A stretch of DNA of 64,000 nt, taken from positions 1,240,001 to 1,304,000 of the forward strand of contig CP053171.1 of NCBI GenBank assembly GCA_014607495.2, in the 5' to 3' direction. The translations under genes were made by a program, and so were the position numbers. Under the pieces are notes generated by a model that was given only the letters and a program-made list of their open reading frames with translations, did no database searches and was not told the DNA's origin. The stretch's first letter is position 1; every line of letters begins with the position of its first letter. The stretch comes from Carposina sasakii (taxonomy: Eukaryota > Arthropoda > Insecta > Lepidoptera > Carposinidae). Shown piece after piece: positions 56,125 through 64,000 of this stretch.

Positions 56125-57600
56125 GTGATGTGAAGATTGTGAAAAAAAAATTGTAGGGGCACCGAACACGTCTAGCTTGTGCTCCCGTTTCGATATATGT
56201 TATGAATTATATAATTATTAAACAAGTCTTCATAGATATAAAACAAGAATAATTTTATTATTAGTAGACATATCACCTACTTCTATGTTCATTTTACTAC
56301 ACTGGTATTTTCTCGGAGACGATTGCCAAATTATCAAAAATGCGAGATATAATAATTTTAGTACCCTATACGAACTTTGACTTGTTAAAATGGCATTTCC
56401 AGGTAATACTGAACCTTCGACATTCACTTTTTCCGTAGCTTAGATTCTCAGACGTTGGAACTGGAGAGCAATATGTGATATTTTCTTATTACATGTGTTA
56501 TAACTGGAATTTAATAAAACAATAATGTTCGCTTCTTTCTATGCTTCATCTTATTTCTTTAAACGGGTTAAATTCTTACGAGAAAATTGAGTTTTATCTA
56601 GATATTTCCATTGGAAACTAATTTGATGACATTTGTATTGTGTTATGTCCTGAGTTTATCTTTCATGTATAAAATAGCGAAAAAGCATTTTTATCTAGCG
56701 ATAATGACATTATTAATTATAACGGTATGGAGATATTTATGCTTCTGTGAGCATATTTTTTACTATCAAATTTTGTATGTTATAATCTTATAATAGTTGT
56801 AAGCGCAATCACTTAATTTACTTTTTTTAAACTATTCTTGAATTTACTATCTATATGTTTCCCCCATTTTTTGGTGGAGGTTATTCATTACAGGAAGAAC
56901 CATTTGATTTTAAAAACTATGAATTAATATTTTGTCAATTTTTCCCCCATCTAATTAACACCCTCCTGTCCTGTACTGATGCCTTCACCAGAATACATCA
57001 GCTGCATCTCCTTGCAGGCATATCGTAAGAGTGAATTAAGGAAATTGGGCATTCTCTCAAGCGATCATTTATACCTGCCCCGCCTTGATAAACGTGGCTG
57101 CGCGATCGCTTTAATGACCCTGCAGCTCTAGCTACCCCATTTCGGGAACAAAGTCGTGTCTATATATATCTATGTATACAACACATACGATAACCTCCTT
57201 TATTGTATGTAACGTAAAACAATGTAAATAAAAATGACGACGTCGATACTAGCGACATCGGTGACTGAATAACAAACTTTGCAGAAACTAAGCTCAGTTT
57301 GAGTGACAAGAAGTTCATAAACTCTCATTATTACTATTGTCCGAGCGTGGACAAAGTTTTTGTTAGAAATAGTTGGATATTTTTATTGAAGCAGTGAGTA
57401 TAGGGAAGTTTAGTGAGCGGTTATTTTTACCTAACTGCGCCAGAAAGAGGGTTATGTTTTTCGACAGTATTTATGTATATTTCTTTGGCACACTCTCGAG
57501 CCTAAATGGGTGGTTTCATTGGACATTGGACAGGTAGGTCATACTTTTTTACGCTGTAGGTATTTTTTCTTTAATATGTGAGATTTCTATATATTTGTAT
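56125..57600. other. No gene; one family I repeat inside
   Basis: Contains a minus-strand family I copy (about 56965-57170). The rest is AT-rich with short ORFs lacking family features. Confidence 0.45.
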
Positions 57601-57622
57601 TTTTCCTTTATGCCAAATAAAT

Positions 57623-57761
57623 CATCATCATCATCATTTCAGCCATGGAAAGTCCACTGCTGGACATAGGCCTCCCCCAACAACCTCCATACCGACCGGT
57701 CGGAAGCAGCCTGCATCCAACCGACGCCCGCGACCTTGACCAGGTCGTCCGTCCATTCATA
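57623..57761 (-). pseudogene. RTE-type LINE 3' end with 11-bp target-site duplication
   Basis: The minus strand reads WTDDLVKVAGVGWMQAA...GEAYVQQWT then stop, followed by a (GAT)n tail; this is the RT C-terminus in frame. Flanked by GCCAAATAAAT at 57612-57622 and 57762-57772. Confidence 0.8.
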
Positions 57762-58244
57762 GCCAAATAAATATGATTAATGAAAAGCTTTCTTTCTCTT
57801 TGAAAACATAAATTACTAAGCCCACTAAAATAATACGAAATACTAATTATACAATGAATTAAAGTACAAATTACTGTAACGTAGTCGTTACTATAACAAC
57901 TAACTTGTAACATAATTCTAACATAGTTATATGCCCCTAAGCTAAGATAACATACTGTTCAACTAACATAAGTTTTCGGTGGCCAAACAGGGAACTAAGG
58001 ACAAAGTTATAATATTACTACAAAATAAGGATCACAAAAGCGTTGCTAGTAGCGACATCGCATTACGCAAAGTTATAATTGCAGGTGGGTAGAAAGATAA
58101 ATTTTGATGACATGGTTTAAATTTTCCAGTTTCTAATTTGTAGCAGTGTACTTTACAAGTTTGAAGTGGAATGGAAGGTGAATGCGGCAGTTATGTGATA
58201 CCACTCGTACCAGTACTACAGGATATACATACATACATACATAC

Positions 58245-58506
58245 ATATAATCACGCCTCCATCCCTTGCGGGGTAGGCTGAGCACCAAGGGCCGATAGAA
58301 CCACGCGGTGCCACTTCTGACCGATTCCGAGTTATAGTTGAGATGTACAAGTTCGGTTAGTAGTGACAGGTGGTCAGCCCATCGCCTACAAAACACCAAG
58401 ACCCTCTTGTCCCTCTACTGACTTGTACAGTATGCCCGGGAAGAGAAGCAGCTGTAGTATTAAGTATACGTTTTTTTTTTTCACTCCCAGAGCAGCATAG
58501 AAGGTA
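58245..58506 (+). repeat. Family A repeat, long copy
   Basis: Colinear with 8067-8345 up to CCCAGAGCAGCATAGAAGG. Preceded by a TACA microsatellite (58226-58246). Confidence 0.6.
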
Positions 58507-58559
58507 TACTACAGGATATGTTACAGTATAATGTCATTCGAAATCACGCTTTTACTCAT

Positions 58560-58690
58560 ATCCCGGTGAGGCAGGCAGAGAACACGGACTTCCATTTGCT
58601 ACGTTCGACACATCTCTTACGTTTCATCTACTTTCATGATATTCTTTATGCACGATCATCGGTTTAGGGTATTCTTGACCTGACTTTTCT
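58560..58690 (-). pseudogene. LINE RT C-terminal fragment
   Basis: The same segment as at 36.4 kb with more changes, including a small deletion near CGTTCGACACATCTC. Confidence 0.55.
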
Positions 58691-58815
58691 ATATAATTTA
58701 TCTGATTTGATTACAAAAAGTACGACCAAGTTCCTGGAAGCCCTGCATCAGCACAGGACCTTGTAAAAGATAAATTTCTCTGTTATATATATCTCAATAA
58801 ATCAATCTCAATGAA

Positions 58816-59134
58816 AGCGGAGATAGCCCAGTGGTTAAGGCGTGCACCTTCCAAGCGGGAGGTGTAAGTTCGATCCCAGTCACGCGCCTGTGCCAATGAA
58901 TTAATTGTTACTTAGCTCGTGCCTCGGAAAGCACGTAAAACCGTTGGTCCTGCGCCTGATCTCTCTCCGGTCGTGTCGGCTTTCCGTCCCATCGGACTAT
59001 GAGAGTGAGGGAATAGAGAGTGCATCTGTGTTTGCGCACACACTTGTACACTATAATATATCCTGCGTACCTAGCCAATCTATGTAGAGATTGGTCGCCT
59101 TGACCGAAATACGGTCGGAGATTATCATCATCAT
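58816..59134 (+). mobile_element. tRNA-derived SINE (family F, copy 4)
   Basis: Head with TAGCCCAGTGG and GTTCGATCCC, body as in the 6.1 kb copy with a short internal deletion after the head, and an ATCATCATCAT end. Confidence 0.75.
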
Positions 59135-59188
59135 ATATCTCAATATGTTTTTTTTAAAGCTGATAAATTTAAAATAGCATTATAATAT

Positions 59189-59334
59189 GGTCGATTCTGA
59201 CCGTCTCACTTAAAGCTAAACGTAAATTTAGTCTTACCTGTCCTTTTCTCTCTCAGCCATTTATGTTAAGAACGGAGAGAGATAGACCTGACTAAGATTA
59301 GGTTTACGTTTAAGTGTGACGGCCAGAATCGACC
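59189..59334. repeat. Imperfect foldback, 146 bp
   Basis: GGTCGATTCTGACCGTCTCA at the left against inverse CGGCCAGAATCGACC at the right, extending inward to about 65 bases per arm with mismatches. Confidence 0.55.
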
Positions 59335-59611
59335 ACCTATTTATCTATTTATTTATTATCCACCTATTTAGAATAGGACGGAAATATTTCCTATTGGATT
59401 CGTTAACGGTTTCTAGATTGATGTATTTGTGCCCAAAAAGCGGCGGTAGGCTCACCCCTTACCCACGTGGTGACTTAATTGGCTAACTGATGAAAAGTGG
59501 TGCACACATATGCCTAACCTTTGTATGATAAAATTGAATCGAATTTAATATTGCTACCTCCATGTCACGCATGATATTAGGGTTATTTTTTTTTTTTTTT
59601 TTAGTTTATCC

Positions 59612-59765
59612 CGAAGGAAAGGCAAGGGGACCTAAGCCCATACAGCCTAATCATTGTTTAGTAAAATGTATTCGGAATTTATGATGAATGACAATGATGA
59701 TGAATGGAAACGTCGGGAAAATCCTCAAGAACAAATGTAAAGTTAGTCAAAATGAAAAATTATTG
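59612..59765 (-). repeat. Repeat shared with 6.7 kb (inverted)
   Basis: CCCGAAGGAAAGGCAAGGGG start, CGTCGGGAAAATCCTCAAGA middle. Confidence 0.6.
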
Positions 59766-59800
59766 CAGAAATATTAGGGTTATACCATAGCAGTGTTGTA

Positions 59801-60180
59801 GCAGTGTTGCCAGGTCGTACATTGCGAAATTATCTCATATTTGTTGCAAAATTATCGTGTTTTTATCGCATGATAGAATATATGAACAAGGTATGAAATC
59901 CTACCCCCCCCTCGCTCACGAGTTAAAGATATATGAAACGGACAAGGTATCCAATCCTACCCCCTCCCCCGCTCACGAGTTGGAATTTAGTGGATTTTAG
60001 GGGTAAATTTCAAAATATTCTTGGGGGTAAAATTGGATGTTTACAAAATTATCGTAGATTTGACAAAAATATCGTAGAATTTGAACGAATTATCGTGCGA
60101 TACCTAGTTTTAATTTTTATGGCATGGCACTCAAAATTATCGTAGATCTACGATAATTATCGTGCAACTGGCAACGCTGT
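59801..60180. mobile_element. MITE with repeated ATTATCGTAG motif
   Basis: Ends GCAGTGTTGCCAG and CTGGCAACGCTGT (13-bp inverted repeat, two mismatches). Inside is a direct repeat of about 42 bases (about 59884 and 59940, both with TCCTACCCCC and GCTCACGAGTT) and six versions of AAATTATCGTRGAT. Confidence 0.55.
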
Positions 60181-60846
60181 ACCAAAGTTATGTAAACCCA
60201 TTAATTAAAATTTACCCTGTCCCAATTTACTATCTAATGACGGAATATGTCAGAACTACGAGTAAACTTAACTGAAGTTAGTTTGATATAACTCCTGTGG
60301 AAGATTTCTGAACTCAAATTTTGTGTATGCCGTTACACAGAAAATGTAGTCATACATAGAGTAACTGGCGCCATCATTTAAGGAGCTATTTGGTGAAACT
60401 TAACTTGAATTATTATTACTATTCAGTTTCAGACAGATAAATCGAAGGATACAGTAAGCTTGGCTCATAGTAGGTACTTATGATCACTAACTAGAAGAGC
60501 ATACTATTTGACTTATTATAATTAAAGATTTTGTATGAAAAATATAGTTTTCATTAAAATAAAAAAATTAATTTACCTTTACAATTTACCTACTTAAAAT
60601 ATGGGATACATTATTAGACCTGAGACATGTTTTGCCAAAATTTGTGGCAAGCAAGTGTTTTATTCATTCAACAACTTTAAAAAAAGTATTATCACGAAAT
60701 ATATCATAGGAAAGTAAACAAATCCGCGAATACTTCTATTACTCTTGCAGAAGAAGAAAGGCAAAGAAAGATCTCAACCTCAAATCTCAAACTGCTCAGT
60801 ATTGAAATTGGTTGTAATTATAAAAATTCAGGGACACATTTAATTT

Positions 60847-61018
60847 TCACTATGGGTGCGCCCACCACCGGGCCCTACACCCTCCACTGACCCTCGGATC
60901 TGATAACTCATAATTGCGACAACAGGCACTTGCACTAACTACAATCGCCATGAGAAACCAGACCCTATGTTTGTTTGTTTGAACTTCCGAATTGTAACGC
61001 CTAATACAATTTCATTTA
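60847..61018 (-). repeat. Snap-back repeat family, minus arm with plus-strand tail (copy 7)
   Basis: Minus-strand body at 60847-60965, followed directly by a plus-strand tail (AACTTCCGAATTGTAACGCC at 60981-61000). This is the junction expected if most of the right arm was deleted from a snap-back copy. Confidence 0.5.
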
Positions 61019-61019
61019 T

Positions 61020-61900
61020 ATCACATTTAATTTTTTAAACTTCAGTTCAAAAAAAATTCGATAACTATTTGATGCATTGAGCAATTTATTCTGAGCACGT
61101 CTTTATAATAATTTCACCATCATCGCTTTAAAAATTTGTATGATAGCATAATTGAATAAAAAATACCTCTCAAGAATCTCACTCAATGAATACCATTCTC
61201 CTGTATGTACTAAGCGCTTGAATTCAAATTAAAATATCCCATCCACTTATATATTAAAACAAGTTAATATCATCAAAGATATAAATTTCAAAGGAAACAA
61301 ACAGCAGCCACATCTGGCTTCTTTACTTATGGACTTAATTTGAATTTTGTCAAGTGACTTCGGCACGTTTTAATAAAGATGTTTCACGGTTTTTTGATGA
61401 GCTAAATTAAATGTTGAGACAATGTTAGTATTCGCAAAGACAGTAGCGCTTATGTCAATGGATTGCGCTATTTTATAGATTCGAAGCTATGTACATAATA
61501 TATAATAATACCCGTGAGAAATGAACTGCATGATTTATTAAAACTAAAACTAGCCCGTTTTCATCGACATTATTTAAGAATGTTATATTTGTTAGTAGTA
61601 TTTTAAACCTGAACACAATAAATTTTTATTTTTATTCATAATTTTATTCACTTAAATTACTACGCGCATCATTTATACGAGCCGAAAACGTTTCACAAAG
61701 TATTTCCCTGAACTACCTAAGTTTACCTACTAAAACTCATAGAACTAAGCTTACCTACCGGTAACAAACGTGCAAAGTGTAATTACATGAATTCTTAAAA
61801 CAAATGATATTCAAAAGATGTGCAGAAAGTCAACTTTATGATAATTAAATAGAATATCAAAATCCCAACGTTATCTTCTATATCTATCTTCTTCTATATA
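61020..61900. other. No gene recognized
   Basis: AT-rich, apparently unique. Confidence 0.45.
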
Positions 61901-61904
61901 GGTA

Positions 61905-62175
61905 CATATAAAAAAATGTAACGGATCGCTGTCTGTACATGGAAGATATATGGGAAAAAATATTTTAGGAGACCTTTATCAACGCAACGTTTGTGCACGC
62001 TAATCTCAGAAACGGCTGAACCGATTTCGATGTAGTTTTCAGGAATATATTGTGACAGGTCCCAGGTAACACATAGGCTACTTTTTATCCCGGGAATATA
62101 TTTTTATCCCGGATAATTTCGACATTTTGATTTTCGATAGTCCACGCGGACGGAGTCGCGGGCGTCCACTAGTAA
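61905..62175 (-). repeat. Family E repeat, minus strand
   Basis: Same inverse layout, ending GACGGAGTCGCGGGCGTCCA. The CAGACAAAC run is deleted here. Confidence 0.6.
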
Positions 62176-62670
62176 TTTAAATAAATTAGAATATCTGATG
62201 TTTACATAAGTATATTTTCAAATATTAGTTATTTAACAATACGTATCAAAAATATATAAAAAAATCCTAGGGTGAAATATCACATTTATGCTGCCTTCTG
62301 TATGGCCTAGCACAAACATGGTAGATGTTACTTCAGTACTTCGGACTTCCAGTCAACTTCGGAGCCAATCATTCAAAATGGGCCCAATCTGTCAGCTGCC
62401 CATGATAAGCGAAGTACTTCATAGTAGCTACTGCGTCGGTATAGAGACACCGCCCACAATGATATTGGCCCCGCAAAATCTAATTGCCTTTACAAATAGC
62501 TAGTTTTGATCTAGCGCCATAAGGATTGTTTTCCTAACCAAGAACAGCGAAGCTATCATCGCTTCAACCCAACCTAACCTAACTACCTGACCTAACAAAG
62601 TCTTTGATGATCATTACGCAAGGGAAGGTCTTGTCGATAAAATTGTCTATCATAAAATGAATTCTTTCAC
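62176..62670. other. Less AT-rich stretch with an unassigned 71-codon ORF
   Basis: The plus-strand ORF 62288-62503 has balanced residue use (for example SVWPSTNMVDVTSV and MISEVLHSSYCVGIETPP), unlike the low-complexity ORFs around it, but I recognize no family. It could be a remnant of a mobile-element protein. AACCTAACCTAACTACC follows. Confidence 0.3.
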
Positions 62671-62680
62671 CATATTATTT

Positions 62681-62860
62681 CGTCTTCAGCCTATTTGCAG
62701 TCCACTGCTGGACGTAGGCCTCCCCTAGGGCACGCTACAAGGCTACTAAGAGGGGGAGAGTCACCAGGGGCAGTCGCTGGACAGGCGGGTTGGTGACCGC
62801 AGTCTGATTTTTTGACTATGTTGTCAGCACGGGAGGTGCTGCTACCCACCTCCCGGAAAT
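62681..62860 (-). mobile_element. Family B SINE, minus strand, with 10-bp target-site duplication
   Basis: Starts with the tail inverse (CGTCTTCAGCCTATTTGCAG) and ends ACCCACCTCCCGGAAAT. Flanked by CATATTATTT at 62671-62680 and 62861-62870. Confidence 0.75.
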
Positions 62861-62870
62861 CATATTATTT

Positions 62871-64000
62871 AGCAAGAAGTAAGAATACAGCAGCTTGTAG
62901 CTTGAGAGATACATGAGACAGCAAATTATAGGTACGAGTTTGCGAGATACGTAATACGGGGACCGAGAACTATTTTAAAACAATTCCAAAACTTTAGGAA
63001 TAGGTTAAAATTTAGGTATTTATTCACTAGTGAAACGAGACTGACCTGTCTGTATTCACAATTCTATGCGGTTTTCTCTAAGTTGAAACTACCCTATTTA
63101 ATTAACAATATATCTTCAAGAAGGAACTGGGAAGTAAAGTTTTAAGTTTTGCATTTATAGTTCTTAGTTTTTGCAGGTGTGGCGCACTTCAAGCTCTTGG
63201 CTCATATTTTAGTTACTAACAAAAGTGCAGACAGTGTTAGATATTCGTACAAATCAAGCAGATAAAAAGCGCTCGTTTTTTACGTATTGGAGATAATCTC
63301 TCGAGATTGTATTCCCTACGCACTATACTACAAATACAAATAGCATAGTCTAGTGTTAAGTAAAAATCATACTATAATTTTAAAAGCTCTTTACTATGTA
63401 GTGTTTTAGGAGTCATGTAAAATGTTTTTGATCCATCACCCATTAACTATTCACATAAATCTCCATTGCATATCAACACACGTAATTTAATACATCAACC
63501 CCTTTATTAATTTATGTGGTTAATACCTGACGTGTATTGTAGCTAATTGCTTATGCAAATATGATATATCCGTGTCACTGAGGTTGCTTGCCTTGTGATA
63601 GATGGCGTCGTCAAAGTTAAAACAACGTAGTAGTTTATAAGGTAATTGTTTATTTAGTACTAGCGACCCGACCTGGCTTCACACGGGTGCGATACAGGGG
63701 GTCTACTCTGAAGTGACGAAGTATCGGCCGAATATCGAGGTGTTTCCTACTACGAACTACCTTCGATCGGATCAGTCGTGCCGTTTTTTCATTCGGTCCG
63801 ATCGAACTCTATTTTACAGGTATAAAACTAGATAATAGAAAGCTTTTAATATTATTAAATAATAAAGAAAATGGATAAAATTCTTCATTCTTATAATATT
63901 AGTCAATGTGAATTATTCTCTATGGTTCTGAATGAGTTGTGAACATCCGAAGCAATTTCGTAGTAGGGTCAAAGGCTTCGATTTGGTCGGACTTCGGTCG
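62871..64000. other. No gene recognized up to the window end
   Basis: Mostly unique AT-rich. At 63660 a CTAGCGACCCGACCTGGCTT segment resembles the start of a family E-type repeat. The final 100 bases contain GGTCGGACTTCGGTCG. Confidence 0.4.

Noticed and set aside
62288..62503. 71-codon ORF with balanced composition as a host exon
   Set aside because: No recognizable family and no clear splice context; reported only as unassigned.

Overview
The window looks like nuclear DNA of a moth or butterfly (Lepidoptera). It is AT-rich and has one intron-containing insect neuroreceptor gene. The rest is mostly short interspersed repeats of types typical of Lepidoptera: tRNA-headed SINEs ending in ATC/GAT triplet runs, RTE-type LINE 3' ends, palindromic MITEs and a short-LTR Mag-type Ty3/Gypsy element. 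Nothing bacterial or operon-like is present. The species cannot be named from the sequence.

The only host gene I can support is a beta-adrenergic-like octopamine receptor on the + strand. It has three coding exons (9747-9913, 12011-12269, 13210-13941) that join in frame into a 385-residue seven-helix receptor with all class A GPCR signatures. Intron 1 (2.1 kb) is packed with transposon debris; intron 2 (0.94 kb) and the roughly 4.2 kb downstream of the stop are AT-rich and nearly repeat-free.

Layout: 1-9740 is repeat mosaic (a 0.85 kb repeat shared with 41.7 kb, LINE C-terminal fragments, SINEs, MITEs). 9747-13941 is the receptor. 13942-18180 is AT-rich and probably holds the 3' UTR. 18181-31690 is repeat mosaic with foldbacks, MITEs, tRNA-like SINEs and nested insertions. 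31692-34250 is a minus-strand Mag/Gypsy element (LTR, primer-binding site, gag, protease, RT) broken at both levels: a gag frameshift and loss of everything after RT. 34251-64000 is again a repeat mosaic, including palindromic CpG-rich TTAA elements, RTE 3' ends with clear target-site duplications, and a decayed RT C-terminus near 46 kb.

The most interesting signal is a repeat family (seven places: 10.2, 18.2, 28.3, 38.4, 44.3, 54.0 and 60.9 kb) arranged as snap-back inverted repeats. In its two longest copies it carries a sequence that folds as a minimal type I hammerhead ribozyme (44453-44499, and a decayed copy at 54139-54185). Ribozyme plus inverted arrangement suggests a non-autonomous Penelope-like or retrozyme-like element. 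No search or folding program was available, so this rests on base pairing read by eye.
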